Origin: Psychromonas sp. B3M02
GTDB taxonomy: Bacteria; Pseudomonadota; Gammaproteobacteria; Enterobacterales; Psychromonadaceae
Assembly: GCF_003318165.1 (NCBI RefSeq)
Contig: NZ_QOCB01000013.1
Span: 1 to 64,000, forward strand
Direction: 5' to 3'
Length of the DNA: 64,000 bases
The notes beneath the pieces were generated by a model that was not told the origin of the DNA, did no database searches, and worked only from the letters and a program-made list of their open reading frames with translations. The translations under genes and the position numbers were made by a program. Shown here piece after piece: positions 55,306 through 64,000 of the stretch; position 1 is the first letter of the stretch; each line of letters starts with the position of its first letter.

Positions 55306-56140
55306 AATATTACTTCCTTAAATGTATAAAAAAATATTGAATTTTGTCAACACCAATGGCTGACGAATTTGTCATCGCTAGATTATAAAAAAACCTAACA
55401 TCTTATTAGATAACAAAATGCCACATTTCAAGCGTAAAGATGACAAAAATCTAATGATTAATAATAGACCTAGACTACTGCAATTATCATTTTAATCAAT
55501 AATTTAAAATTAAAGATGAAATATAAGTCATGTAAAAAGACGACAAAATGCAATATTGACGGCGGAAATGTTGTAAATACTCTAGGTGTATAAATAAACG
55601 TATATTTCTTTATCGTAAACTCACTGAATAACTCTTCTATCCAATTAAGAAAATACAAATAGAAACTTTGGTTTCAGCTTTCTACTGGTTTAAAAAAAGT
55701 AACCCACCGACAAAGCGATACTAGTAATAATAAGATTAAAGTAGATTGGACAAACGTAAGCATTAATTAATACTAAGTCTTTATTGCTCTAAGTATATAA
55801 GTGCCGACGGAGGATCGCGGAAACGAGGTAAAGTCAAAACAAGCAGGCTGAAGCCAGCGCCCCTAAAACCCATATATCATGAGTTGTGTACTAAGCTAAA
55901 AAATTGTTATAACAACTTTTTAGCTGCAACAAGGCCTATTCAATGCCGCGACTAAAAACCTAGCTGGACCACGAAAAACGTTAAAATATGAAACAGGGCT
56001 AAAGAGAATGGCTCAAATCAACGGGAGTGATTAACCAACACACTTTTTACTGTGCCTAATATTCAGACATAATACTTATGTAAATAATCATTTAGTAAGA
56101 ACATCAAGATCAATCCTTTTCTTTATCACCAATAGCAATA
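55306..56140. other. 835-bp gene-poor region with GC-rich block and long palindrome
   Basis: No convincing protein gene. A 62-codon frame at 55470-55658 (minus) lacks a ribosome site and looks random. A block at about 55802-55865 is clearly richer in G and C than its surroundings, with GGCT/AGCC and CCG/CGG pairs, and could be part of a structured RNA or a decayed element. A 32-bp AT-rich palindrome follows at 55894-55925. Confidence 0.45.
55894..55925. repeat. 32-bp near-perfect palindrome
   Basis: Two 16-bp halves, AGCTAAAAAATTGTTA and TAACAACTTTTTAGCT, are complementary except at one position, which becomes a G-U pair in minus-strand RNA. It might be a terminator-like or cruciform structure 3' of the wec-type genes. 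Confidence 0.75.
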
Positions 56141-57541
56141 TTAATAAGCATTCTTATCTCTAAAGCCACGGACTATGGTTAAGCAAATAATTTTGAGATC
56201 AAAACTAATTGACCAGTTACGGATATACTCTAAATCAAATTCAACACGTTTTTGCATTTTAACTAGGGTATCTGTCTCGCCTCGCCAGCCGTTAATTTGC
56301 GCCCAGCCTGTGATGCCTGGTTTGACTTTATGGCGCAACATATAATAGTCCACCAGCTTTCGGTACTCTTCATTATGTGCAACAGCATGAGGACGTGGGC
56401 CAACTAATGACATGCTGCCAAACAACACATTAATGAATTGAGGTAATTCATCCAAGGAAGTTTGACGCAATATTGCCCCTAACTTAGTGATACGGACATC
56501 GTTGCGTACGGCTTGGTTCACTACTTTGCCATTTTCCATGGAGTGCATGGATCGGAACTTCCATACCTGTATCGCTCGACCATCTAACCCATACCGTAGT
56601 TGTTTAAATAAAACAGGCCCTCTAGAATCGATTTTTATTAACAAGGCGATTAATAACATAGGTAGTGCAATAATCGTTAGTATCACTAATGAACCAAGGA
56701 TATCTTCAAGTCGTTTTAATAATCTTGAGGGGCCGGTCATTGGCGACTCATAAACACTGATTGTTTGAATGGCACCAAGGTGTGATAAACGAGCATTCAA
56801 TAAGTTAAAGGTAAAAAAGTCGGGCACAATAAACACATCAATGGTGGTATCGCCTAAAGATCTCAACACCCCTTCTATACGCTTTTGGGCAGCTAAAGGT
56901 AATGCGATATAAATAACCTCGATCCCTCCCGCTTTTGCGAGCTCAATACCTTGATTAATACCACCTAATAAATGCTCTTTGTATTTAGTGGGTGAGCGAG
57001 TATCAGCTCGGTCATCATAGAAGCCAGTTAATATATAACCCGTCTCAGGCTTATTAATGAATTGTTCAGCCAGTAATACCCCTGATTGGGTTAAACCAAA
57101 AATCGCCACTTTACGTGTATAAAACCCAGCTTGACGACGTTTGTAAAGAAACAGGTAAAGCAGGAAGCGCCAACCCGCGAGGGCAATACTATTAAAAACA
57201 ATCCATAACCCCACAATTAGTCGAGAGATATCTAAACTGGTTTTACTAAAAAACAGGAAAATAACCACACAGAACACACCTGCTACCCAACATAGGAAGG
57301 TATAACTGGCGATTCGAGAGAACTCACCAAGGCGCCAACAACGATATAGTTGATAACTTTCAGCGGCAAATAAGAAGCCGATTGAGGCAATCAAGCCAAC
57401 GACTAAGTAGGTATGAATATAGGCTTCTTCTCGTAGCGAGAGGATCAGAAATAAGCTTGTTTGAATAATGAGGAAATCAATACATCGGTATAGTGCTGAA
57501 TAGGCATTGGCACTATCTTTTACATAGCGAGGCTCAGACAT
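56141..57541 (-). CDS. Undecaprenyl-phosphate sugar phosphotransferase, WcaJ/WbaP type
   Basis: This 466-residue polyprenyl-phosphate hexose-1-phosphate transferase has four or five N-terminal membrane helices (about 18-125), a central nucleotide-binding-like CoA_binding_3 domain (KVAIFGLTQSGVLLAE), a further helix (about 282-305), and the C-terminal catalytic domain. That domain shows GPVLFKQLRYGLDGR, KFRSM, LRQTSLDELPQFINVL and SLVGPRPHA. It starts assembly of a surface polysaccharide on the lipid carrier, most likely with glucose or galactose. AGGAGAG precedes the ATG. It lies downstream of wecB-wecC, separated by 237 bp with a repeat. Confidence 0.93.
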   Translation of the reverse strand: MSEPRYVKDSANAYSALYRCIDFLIIQTSLFLILSLREEAYIHTYLVVGLIASIGFLFAAESYQLYRCWRLGEFSRIASYTFLCWVAGVFCVVIFLFFSKTSLDISRLIVGLWIVFNSIALAGWRFLLYLFLYKRRQAGFYTRKVAIFGLTQSGVLLAEQFINKPETGYILTGFYDDRADTRSPTKYKEHLLGGINQGIELAKAGGIEVIYIALPLAAQKRIEGVLRSLGDTTIDVFIVPDFFTFNLLNARLSHLGAIQTISVYESPMTGPSRLLKRLEDILGSLVILTIIALPMLLIALLIKIDSRGPVLFKQLRYGLDGRAIQVWKFRSMHSMENGKVVNQAVRNDVRITKLGAILRQTSLDELPQFINVLFGSMSLVGPRPHAVAHNEEYRKLVDYYMLRHKVKPGITGWAQINGWRGETDTLVKMQKRVEFDLEYIRNWSISFDLKIICLTIVRGFRDKNAY

Positions 57542-57715
57542 CTACTCTCCTTAGCAAATGAGACCAATTATATAAAATAAGTAACCTAAATGTTGCTAAG
57601 GAAAATAGTGTAGATTTAAACGAAGTTGAACCTGTCGAAGAGTTAACAAAAGGTATTAACTCTTTAATGGTTGTTCCTTTCAAGAAACGTACAACGAAGC
57701 AATAAATTATTTACA

Positions 57716-57755
57716 CAAGCAAAATAGATCAATTAATAAATATTATTGGTATTAA
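57716..57755. repeat. Dispersed AT-rich repeat, copy 2
   Basis: The 40 bp starting CAAGCAAAATAGATCAATTA nearly match positions 1-40 of the window and end in ATTATTGGTATTA. It lies just beyond the wecC stop codon, as copy 1 lies beyond the ybbJ stop. Confidence 0.7.
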
Positions 57756-57778
57756 CTTGCTTCATTATGGCGCAAAAG

Positions 57779-59029
57779 TTAAATAATGCCTCGGGTGTCT
57801 ATCACAACTTTGGTAGCAAATTTAGTACGGTCGGTTGCTTTGAATTGTTTATGGTCCACTAACACAACGATCACATTCGCTTTTTCCAATGCATCTTCGA
57901 GTGTGGTTAATTTCACACCAGACTTAGATAAGGACGCAGGTAAGGTTTTAATATTTGGCTCAACGGCAAGAATATCACCAAAACCTTTAGCAACCAGATC
58001 TTCCACAATGTCCAATGCAGGACTTTCACGTAGGTCATCAATGTCTGCTTTAAATGCTAACCCCAAGCAAGCAATCATAGGGTGTTTGAATTGATCAGCC
58101 GCTTTATAAATTTGATCAACTACGTAATGTGGTTTGGCATCGTTAGTTAAACGCGCTTGTTTGATTATATTCGCCTGTTCAGGACAGCTATCAACGATAA
58201 ACCATGGGTCAACAGCAATACAATGCCCACCAACACCCGGACCAGGGTTTAAAATATTCACTCGCGGATGGCGGTTGGCTAGTTTAATTAACTCCCACAC
58301 ATTGATTTTCAATTGGTCACAAATCACCGATAACTCATTCGCAAAAGCAATATTCACATCGCGAAATGAGTTCTCTGTTAATTTTGCCATCTCAGCAGTA
58401 CGCGCATTGGTCACAATGCACTCACCACGTACAAATTTTGCATATAACATGGTCGCTAACTTGCTACATGTACTCGACATCCCACCAATAACACGGTCAT
58501 TAGACACAAGTTCATGCAACACATGTCCAGGCAATACACGCTCTGGACAATGTGCAACTTTAATATCAGCAAGGTCACCTTTATCTTGCGGGAAAGACAG
58601 GTCTGGTCGAGCTGCTTTTAACCAAGCAGCTAATTTTTCAGTCGTCCCCACTGGCGAAGTTGACTCTAAAATAACTAGGTTACCTTTAGCGAGTACTGGC
58701 GCAATCATCTGAGCAGCAGATTCAATGAAAGAGATATCGGGAGTAGGTATTCCGCCTTCGTTTAACGTTAAAGGAGTAGGTACTGCAACCATAAATACAT
58801 CAGCAGGCTCTGCTTTAGTTGTCGCACGTAATTTACCTGTGGTGACCACACTGCGCACCACGATATCTAAATCAGGTTCAACAATATGAATTTTACCAGC
58901 GTTGATCGTTTCAACAGCTTCACTATTTACATCTACACCTATTACATCCATACCGCGTGAAGCGATCACTGCAGCAGTGGGTAATCCAATATATCCTAGT
59001 CCAATCACTGAGACCGTCTGAAATGGCAT
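57779..59029 (-). CDS. wecC: UDP-N-acetyl-D-mannosamine dehydrogenase WecC
   Basis: This 416-residue enzyme oxidises UDP-ManNAc to UDP-ManNAcA with two NAD+. It has VIGLGYIGLPTAAVIASRG (NAD site), ILESTSPVGTTEKL, AKLTENSFRDVNIAFANEL, and the catalytic cysteine Cys270 in GVGGHCIAVDPWF. The C-terminal UDP-binding domain has LGLAFKADIDDLRESPA. It starts 2 nt after wecB, so the two form an operon supplying ManNAcA for a surface glycan. Confidence 0.95.
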   Translation of the reverse strand: MPFQTVSVIGLGYIGLPTAAVIASRGMDVIGVDVNSEAVETINAGKIHIVEPDLDIVVRSVVTTGKLRATTKAEPADVFMVAVPTPLTLNEGGIPTPDISFIESAAQMIAPVLAKGNLVILESTSPVGTTEKLAAWLKAARPDLSFPQDKGDLADIKVAHCPERVLPGHVLHELVSNDRVIGGMSSTCSKLATMLYAKFVRGECIVTNARTAEMAKLTENSFRDVNIAFANELSVICDQLKINVWELIKLANRHPRVNILNPGPGVGGHCIAVDPWFIVDSCPEQANIIKQARLTNDAKPHYVVDQIYKAADQFKHPMIACLGLAFKADIDDLRESPALDIVEDLVAKGFGDILAVEPNIKTLPASLSKSGVKLTTLEDALEKANVIVVLVDHKQFKATDRTKFATKVVIDTRGII

Positions 59030-59031
59030 AA

Positions 59032-60153
59032 TTAATCCTTTAATAATTCGTTTACTATTCGTGCACAGGCTAAACCATCCCCATAGGGGTTATGTGCTTT
59101 AGCCATGGTTTGATAACTGTCTTTTTCTGTTAATAACAGCAAGGTTTCCTCAGTAATACTTTGCACATTTGTCCCAACTAACTTTACTGTGCCAGCAGTA
59201 ATTGCTTCAGGACGTTCCGTGGTGTCCCGCATCACAAGTACAGGCTTACCTAAAGATGGCGCTTCCTCTTGTACACCGCCAGAATCCGTGATGATTAAAT
59301 AACACCGAACCATCAAGTAAACAAAAGGTAAATACTCTTGAGGTTCAATTAAATATACGTTGTTAAATTTACCTAATAAGCGGTTAACAGGCTCTCTCAC
59401 ATTAGGATTTAAATGCATCGGGTATACTATTTGTACGTCAGGCTGTGCTTTGGCAATATTGGCTAAGGCTTCACAAATACGTTCAAATCCATTCCCAAAA
59501 CTTTCTCGTCTGTGGCCTGTCACTAAGATCATCTTTTTATTTTTATCTAAAAAGGAGAATTGAGCATCCAAATGCTGTTGTAAACGAGTGTCAGACAGTA
59601 ATTTATTTTTTACCCATAACAATGCATCTATAACGGTATTACCTGTTACCGTAATATGCGCATCTGGCACATGCTCTTTTTCTAGGTTCTTTTTGGATAA
59701 TTCAGTAGGTGCAAAATGATAACGGGTTAATACTGCCGTCAATCTTCTGTTCGCCTCTTCAGGCCAAGGGGAATAAAGGTTACCTGTACGCAAGCCTGCC
59801 TCTACATGACCTATTTTAATATTATTATAGAATGCAGCTAATGAAGCAGAGAAAGTAGTGGTTGTGTCGCCATGTACCAACACAACATCAGGTTGAAACT
59901 CATCAAGGACAGGTTTTAAACCACCTAAAATGCCTTCGGTCACATCAAATAGGTCCTGCCCCATTTTCATAATGTTTAAATCATAATCTGGAGTAATAGC
60001 AAATAGAGCTAATACCTGATCTAGCATTTCTCTATGCTGAGCCGTGACGCAGACTTTACTCTCTATATTTGGTTCAGCCGCTAATCGATGGACTAGTGGC
60101 GCCATTTTAATCGCTTCTGGACGAGTCCCAAAAACGGTTAATACTTTTTTCAT
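59032..60153 (-). CDS. wecB: UDP-N-acetylglucosamine 2-epimerase WecB
   Basis: This 373-residue non-hydrolysing epimerase makes UDP-ManNAc. It shows [55 protein letters not shown] and [21 protein letters not shown]. Length equals E. coli WecB. It is the first gene of the wecB-wecC pair. An upstream TTGACT (about 60309-60314 on the minus strand) could be part of its promoter. Confidence 0.96.
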   Translation of the reverse strand: MKKVLTVFGTRPEAIKMAPLVHRLAAEPNIESKVCVTAQHREMLDQVLALFAITPDYDLNIMKMGQDLFDVTEGILGGLKPVLDEFQPDVVLVHGDTTTTFSASLAAFYNNIKIGHVEAGLRTGNLYSPWPEEANRRLTAVLTRYHFAPTELSKKNLEKEHVPDAHITVTGNTVIDALLWVKNKLLSDTRLQQHLDAQFSFLDKNKKMILVTGHRRESFGNGFERICEALANIAKAQPDVQIVYPMHLNPNVREPVNRLLGKFNNVYLIEPQEYLPFVYLMVRCYLIITDSGGVQEEAPSLGKPVLVMRDTTERPEAITAGTVKLVGTNVQSITEETLLLLTEKDSYQTMAKAHNPYGDGLACARIVNELLKD

Positions 60154-60401
60154 GAATCACCCATTGAAATGGTATTAATTATAATAAGAACGACATAAAT
60201 TGGGAAAGTAGAGAATACTTCCCTGTACATAAAGACAAGAAAACCAATCAATAGGACGCTAAGGACGGTTAATAAGATAACATTCTTGTAATATATATAA
60301 AAAGTCAATTTTTTAGAGATGCAGTATACAAATTATGCCCACTTAAGTATCTACTCATTAAGATAGAGAAATACACCTAACTAGCTATTCTCTCATGATA
60401 T

Positions 60402-60626
60402 TTAATGATGAAGACAGGTTAAACTTTGAAACTTATTTTCATCTGTTAGCTGTAACTCAAAGTACCCTCTTACTCCTAATTGCGTAAAGAATGGGACAAA
60501 GCGCATTGCAGGCAACTGAATAGTCGCGCCTTGTTCACTGCGTACTTTAACCACTGTGTTAGGTACTCGGTATAACTTTTCAAACTCTTGATAATTGATA
60601 TTAATTCTAAAATGGTATGACTGCAT
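60402..60626 (-). CDS. DUF2835 family protein
   Basis: This 74-residue protein starts MQSYHFRININYQEFEKLYR and contains VVKVRSEQGATIQLPAMRFV and LGVRGYFEL, matching the small DUF2835 family found in marine gammaproteobacteria. ATG 60626 shares bases with the cmoM stop (TAATG), so translation is coupled. An upstream in-frame start at 60692 would lie inside cmoM. Function is unknown. Confidence 0.8.
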   Translation of the reverse strand: MQSYHFRININYQEFEKLYRVPNTVVKVRSEQGATIQLPAMRFVPFFTQLGVRGYFELQLTDENKFQSLTCLHH

Positions 60627-61396
60627 TAACTTTCCCTCGCTAAGGTTAAATGCGTATATCGCCCCAAGGAAGCATAGGGCTCTTGGTGACAATAGGTCAT
60701 TTCCATACTTAAAATCTGTTCAAAATCATTTTCAGCCACCTCAGGTGATTTCATATAATCGTGAATAACACGCACTCCAGTTTTACGTAGGGTTTGCATC
60801 TTAGCTTGTGTAAGCCAATCTACCACATCTCTTTCATATAGCGGGTTAGTTGGCGATAAACGCACTACTTTTTTGCGAGGCATGCCTAATTCTACAAAAT
60901 TCAAGTTACCTGATACTAGATTAAAAAAGCGTTGTGCTTCCTTGTTATAAAACATCAATGACAACAAACCATCATCCTTAAGCCAATCTAACAAGTTTAA
61001 TAAGGTGGCTTTCGGTTCTGCTAACCACTCTAATACGGCATGATTAAGAATAAGATCAAATTGCCCAGAAACATATTCTGGAAGCGATTGAATTGAGCAA
61101 TGTAATAAGGTCACATTGTGTTGATAATCTTGTCCTTCCAGCTGTTTTTTTGCTACTTTTAATAATTCACCAGAAATATCACATAACACAACTTGGTGTC
61201 CTAATGCGGCGAGTTTTTGACTAAAAAAACCAAAACCTCCACCTGCATCTAAGACTCTAAGAACAGGTTTATTTAAGCGCTGTATACAATATTCCAGTTC
61301 TCGCCAAACCACTTCTTTACGGATTTCACCTTTGTCACTCCCGTAAATGTTTTTTACAAATTTTTCTGCGATTGGGTCAAAATTATGGTCACTCAC
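60626..61396 (-). CDS. cmoM: tRNA 5-carboxymethoxyuridine methyltransferase CmoM
   Basis: This class I methyltransferase has NFDPIAEKFVKNIYGSDKGEIR at the N-terminus, motif I LDAGGGFGFFSQKLA, LNHAVLEWLAEPK and GMPRKKVVRLSPTNP, all close to E. coli CmoM (SmtA). It methylates cmo5U34 of some tRNAs. The likely start is GTG 61396, giving VSDHNFD, which aligns with E. coli MQDRNFD; ATG 61426 is an alternative without a ribosome site and lies 7 bp from a repeat element. It neighbours elyC, as in E. coli. Confidence 0.9.
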   Translation of the reverse strand: MSDHNFDPIAEKFVKNIYGSDKGEIRKEVVWRELEYCIQRLNKPVLRVLDAGGGFGFFSQKLAALGHQVVLCDISGELLKVAKKQLEGQDYQHNVTLLHCSIQSLPEYVSGQFDLILNHAVLEWLAEPKATLLNLLDWLKDDGLLSLMFYNKEAQRFFNLVSGNLNFVELGMPRKKVVRLSPTNPLYERDVVDWLTQAKMQTLRKTGVRVIHDYMKSPEVAENDFEQILSMEMTYCHQEPYASLGRYTHLTLARES

Positions 61397-61432
61397 TGCT
61401 ATTTCTCGTCTATTCTTTAAAGCCATTAACTC

Positions 61433-61605
61433 ATACCAATCATGCTAATTAACGGTTCTATTTACTGGTTAAAAATTTACTGGTTAAAAACTTATTTATG
61501 CGTTGTTATTTCATTCATAGAGTAACTGTTTAATTAAAATGACGCCTTACACTGAGTCAGTTTTTCTGCGCAAATTAAGCTCATTTACTTTAATATGATT
61601 GGTAT
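61433..61605. mobile_element. MITE-like element with 11-bp terminal inverted repeats
   Basis: ATACCAATCAT (61433-61443) and its exact inverse ATGATTGGTAT (61595-61605) bound 173 bp of non-coding DNA. The same 11-mer occurs at 27-37 and 62721-62731. No target duplication is clear. It lies in the 425-bp gap between cmoM and elyC, and no gene is seen in the gap. Confidence 0.55.
61461..61490. repeat. Perfect 15-bp tandem repeat
   Basis: TTTACTGGTTAAAAA occurs twice without a gap inside the MITE-like element. Confidence 0.97.
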
Positions 61606-61851
61606 AAGCTAGTATACGGGATATAACTGAATTATTGTTAACAATCATCAACATAAGCCAATGAGCTTATTACTAAATTGACTATTCACTTAGTGTTATA
61701 AAAAGTGATATTGTAGAGCAAGTCATTTCTAAAAAATACCTAACAAAGTGAGCTAAATAAAAACAGTCAACGTATTATGCTAATTGATTAACAATAACGC
61801 TAAGCTATTGATTAAAATATTTTAAATATATAAATAACAAAAGGAAGCACA

Positions 61852-62655
61852 ATGGAGTTTATAATAAAAAAATGGATCGGCGGATTATTAATGCCACTGC
61901 CTTTCGCTTTATTATTATTGTTTGCCAGCCTTTTAATGCTGTTTTTTAGTGATCGCCAAGTCATAGCCAAACTACTAACACTGTGCAGCTTCTTAATCTT
62001 GTTTAGCTTTAGTTTACTGCCTAGTGCTTATCATCTAACCAAACCCTTAGAGCGACAATACCCCCCCTTATTAAAAGCCGATCAATCTTTCGATTATATT
62101 TTAGTATTAGGCTCTTCAGGTATTGATGACCCAAATCTACCTATTACCGGACAACTTTCGGCAACCGCATTAAGTCGTTTTAGTGAGGTGTTGCGTTTAC
62201 ATTATGCCAATCCTGATGCCATGATAATTGTTTCGGGATCGGGGTTTGGTGATACACAAAGTCATGCTCAACTTTTAGAGCAACTTGCCGTTACCTTACA
62301 GATCCCAAAACAGAAGATAATTCGCCTAGATTACACACTTGATACCGCGCAAGAAGCAAAAGTGATGTCATTGATTATTGATGGTAAAAAAGCAGCCTTA
62401 GTGACGTCAGCAACACATATGCCAAGAGCAATGCAATTGTTTAAGCGTTTCCATCAATCCCCTACTCCGGCTCCAGCCATGTATCTGGCTAAAGACCATA
62501 GCAATGGTTTGCCTTGGTACAATTACATTCCATCAGCTTACCAGTTGTATAAATCAGAACGCTCTATGCATGAATATTTAGGGCAATTACAGCAGTGGTT
62601 ACTTAAGAAGATGCGTGAAGAGGATATATTACCAGCAGAAACGACCATAGAATAA
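61852..62655 (+). CDS. elyC: Envelope biogenesis factor ElyC (DUF218)
   Basis: This 267-residue protein has two N-terminal membrane helices (about 10-30 and 38-55) and a periplasmic DUF218 domain, with DYILVLGSSG, SRFSEVLRLHY, RLDYTLDTAQEA and ALVTSATHMPRAMQLFKRF. E. coli ElyC has the same plan and affects peptidoglycan and lipid-carrier metabolism, most clearly at low temperature. The gene is divergent from cmoM. AAAGGAAG is the ribosome site. Confidence 0.88.
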   Translation: MEFIIKKWIGGLLMPLPFALLLLFASLLMLFFSDRQVIAKLLTLCSFLILFSFSLLPSAYHLTKPLERQYPPLLKADQSFDYILVLGSSGIDDPNLPITGQLSATALSRFSEVLRLHYANPDAMIIVSGSGFGDTQSHAQLLEQLAVTLQIPKQKIIRLDYTLDTAQEAKVMSLIIDGKKAALVTSATHMPRAMQLFKRFHQSPTPAPAMYLAKDHSNGLPWYNYIPSAYQLYKSERSMHEYLGQLQQWLLKKMREEDILPAETTIE

Positions 62656-62682
62656 AGCAAGCCTATCACTAAGCTTGCTTTT
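62654..62682 (+). terminator. Terminator of elyC
   Basis: AAAGCAAGC (62654-62662, overlapping the stop codon) pairs with GCTTGCTTT (62673-62681), followed by T residues. Confidence 0.8.
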
Positions 62683-62691
62683 AATAGCTTT

Positions 62692-62731
62692 ATACCAATT
62701 AAATTGATTCGTTAATGAGTATGATTGGTAT
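62692..62731. repeat. Dispersed repeat, 40-bp copy with inverted ends
   Basis: ATACCAATT at 62692-62700 and ATGATTGGTAT at 62721-62731 give inverted ends around an AT-rich core whose right part resembles copies 1 and 2. It lies between elyC and the DUF1737 gene and reaches into the stop codon of the latter. Confidence 0.65.
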
Positions 62732-62913
62732 TAGACCAATTGAGAGGGTCTTTTGATCACAGCTTGCCCTACCACAACATGTTGACCATTAAAGGTCATT
62801 GTTGGTGACCCATAAAGCTCATAACCTTCACTTAATGCTTTAGTAATACGCTTACAAAACTCTGAATCATCTTTACCCGTAATTAATCTATAGTTATCAA
62901 TTGAATGTGGCAT
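62731..62913 (-). CDS. DUF1737 family small protein
   Basis: This 60-residue protein reads NYRLITGKDDSEFCKRITKAL, then GYELYGSPTMTFNGQHVVVGQA, the core of the DUF1737 family. These small proteins are widespread in bacteria and have no proven function. It is monocistronic, with its stop codon inside a dispersed repeat. AAAAGGATAC lies ahead of the start. Confidence 0.85.
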   Translation of the reverse strand: MPHSIDNYRLITGKDDSEFCKRITKALSEGYELYGSPTMTFNGQHVVVGQAVIKRPSQLV

Positions 62914-63022
62914 TTTCCAGTATCCTTTTCGTAATTTATGAACGTAACTTCAGGATACGACTTTTTAGCTAGAATCACCTATTAATTTTCAAAAAAACTG
63001 TGAATTAACAAACCACTTGCAT

Positions 63023-63051
63023 AAAAAAACGGCATATTTAATGCCGTTTTT
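63023..63051 (-). terminator. Terminator after thiI
   Basis: AAAAACGGCAT (63025-63035) pairs with ATGCCGTTTTT (63041-63051). On the minus strand it ends in a long T run. Confidence 0.85.
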
Positions 63052-63096
63052 CGATAATCTGCTTTTAAAGCTTAAATTATTACCAAGGTCTGATGA

Positions 63097-64000
63097 CTAA
63101 GGTCTATATACCTTCACATTTTCAAAACCAGCTTCTTTTAAGTATAAGGCTTGTAATTGACTCATCACGCCACGGTCGCAGTAAAGCAAATAGGTTTTAC
63201 TTTGATCTAAGCTTTCAAATTTAGATGCTAGCTTGAAGAAAGGTAGATGTTCAACTTTTACATCATCAAGTTCTAATGGTTGGTCTTCTTGCTCTTCTGC
63301 AGAACGGATATCTAATATCACTTCGTCAGCAGTAAAGGCAGATACAGACTCTACCTCAGAAACTTGTTCTTTAGCTGCTGTCGCTATCTCCTTGATATCT
63401 AATGTTGCTGCATCGGCAACAACTTGATCAATCAGTGACATATCAAAGTTAGCTTCCTCTTTCTCAACTTTGGCCATCACCGCTTTCACAGTAGGACGTT
63501 GAGAAATAACACCACAATATTCAGGGATAGTTTCAGATATTTCAGCAGTACCAATTTCACGAGCGCAATCGATAATTTCTTGTTTATCCGTTGCGACTAA
63601 TGGACGTAAAATTAAAGTCTCTGTCACTTGATCGATAACCGAAAGGTTACGCAATGTTTGACTTGAAACTTGACCTAACGCTTCACCCGTCACTAAACCT
63701 TCAATCGCTAAATTATCAGCGACTTTACTTGCGGCGCGCATCATCATACGTTTTAACACAACACCCATTTGGCCGTTATCTACTTTTTCAAGGATCTCAG
63801 CAACAACGGGTTCAAAAGGGACAGAAACAAACTTAACACGGTGTGAAGCGCCAAAACGCTCCCACAAATGATAAGCCACTTGCTTCACGCCAATTTCGTG
63901 TGCCGCACCGCCAAGATTAAAGAAGCAGTAATGTACACGTGAACCACGTTTCAATAACTTGTAACTCGACACACCTGAATCAAAACCACCTGAGATAAGC
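63097..64000 (-). CDS. thiI: tRNA 4-thiouridine synthetase ThiI, C-terminal part
   Basis: The frame is open to the window edge, so the N-terminal THUMP region lies outside. Present are the PP-loop start [17 protein letters not shown], then HYCFFNLGG, the thiolase-like helical part with [18 protein letters not shown] and [13 protein letters not shown], and a C-terminal rhodanese domain ending [28 protein letters not shown] with the persulfide cysteine. The enzyme makes s4U8 in tRNA and supplies sulfur for thiamine. It is the last feature in the window. Confidence 0.95.
   Translation of the reverse strand, partial: LISGGFDSGVSSYKLLKRGSRVHYCFFNLGGAAHEIGVKQVAYHLWERFGASHRVKFVSVPFEPVVAEILEKVDNGQMGVVLKRMMMRAASKVADNLAIEGLVTGEALGQVSSQTLRNLSVIDQVTETLILRPLVATDKQEIIDCAREIGTAEISETIPEYCGVISQRPTVKAVMAKVEKEEANFDMSLIDQVVADAATLDIKEIATAAKEQVSEVESVSAFTADEVILDIRSAEEQEDQPLELDDVKVEHLPFFKLASKFESLDQSKTYLLYCDRGVMSQLQALYLKEAGFENVKVYRP

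Noticed and set aside
55470-55658. 62-codon hydrophobic frame on the minus strand
   Set aside because: No ribosome site, composition looks like translated AT-rich non-coding DNA, and no recognisable motif.
57564-57704. Open frame on the plus strand with protein-like text (VEPVEELTKGINSLMVVPFKK) between wecC and the priming transferase
   Set aside because: No start codon with a ribosome site, about 45 codons, and no family recognised. It could be a gene remnant, but the evidence is too thin to list it as a pseudogene.

Overview
The window looks like chromosomal DNA of a marine gammaproteobacterium with a fairly low GC content. A Psychromonas-like or related Alteromonadales/Vibrionales organism fits best. 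The basis is gene content: a Vibrio-type norspermidine pathway, long forms of PstC and PstA, E. coli-like neighbourhoods (ybbJ-qmcA, thrS-infC-rpmI-rplT, queA-tgt-yajC-secDF, letA-letB-rsmF, cmoM next to elyC), and an integron attC site of the Vibrio type. No database search was run, so genus is an inference. No rRNA, tRNA or CRISPR array was seen.

Layout. 1-8.8 kb: ybbJ-qmcA, a small monooxygenase, the rRNA helicase dbpA, glucose PTS ptsG, and three little-studied proteins. 8.8-14.8 kb (minus strand): a BMP-type nucleoside ABC importer (binding protein, ATPase, two permeases) with a 2-oxoglutarate/Fe(II) oxygenase inside the operon, preceded by a leader that looks like a transcription attenuator. 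15.3-23 kb: a large GH3 beta-glucosidase lipoprotein, a pentanucleotide repeat, a small secreted protein, and a response regulator / histidine kinase / sugar-binding protein operon with no permeases. 23-29 kb: norspermidine operon (diaminobutyrate aminotransferase, diaminobutyrate decarboxylase, carboxynorspermidine synthase and decarboxylase), headed by a 33-codon leader reading frame.

29-45 kb (minus strand) is housekeeping: nlpI, secF-secD, yajC, tgt, queA, the Pho regulon operon pstC-pstA-pstB-phoU with a clear PHO box, then rplT-rpmI-infC-thrS, where infC appears to start at AUA. 45-51.8 kb: a lone glycosyltransferase, SOS gene yebG, a LetA split over two genes, seven-domain LetB, and rsmF.

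51.8-56.1 kb is an accessory island. It holds a RelA/SpoT-domain gene that starts just after the recombination site of a well-preserved integron attC, a second short reading frame whose stop lies inside the same attC, a REP-associated-type transposase with paired 13-bp repeats, a SHOCT-domain lipoprotein, and about 0.8 kb without a convincing gene. 56.1-60.2 kb: wecB, wecC and a WcaJ/WbaP-type sugar-phosphate transferase. 60.4-64 kb: DUF2835, cmoM, a MITE-like element, elyC, a DUF1737 protein and the 3' part of thiI.

A dispersed AT-rich repeat family built around ATGATTGGTAT occurs at several gene ends. The most interesting signal is the attC-bounded RelA/SpoT cassette, a possible toxic or phage-defence (p)ppGpp-type synthetase. 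Next come the leader of the BMP operon, the norspermidine leader peptide, and the permease-less two-component/binding-protein operon.
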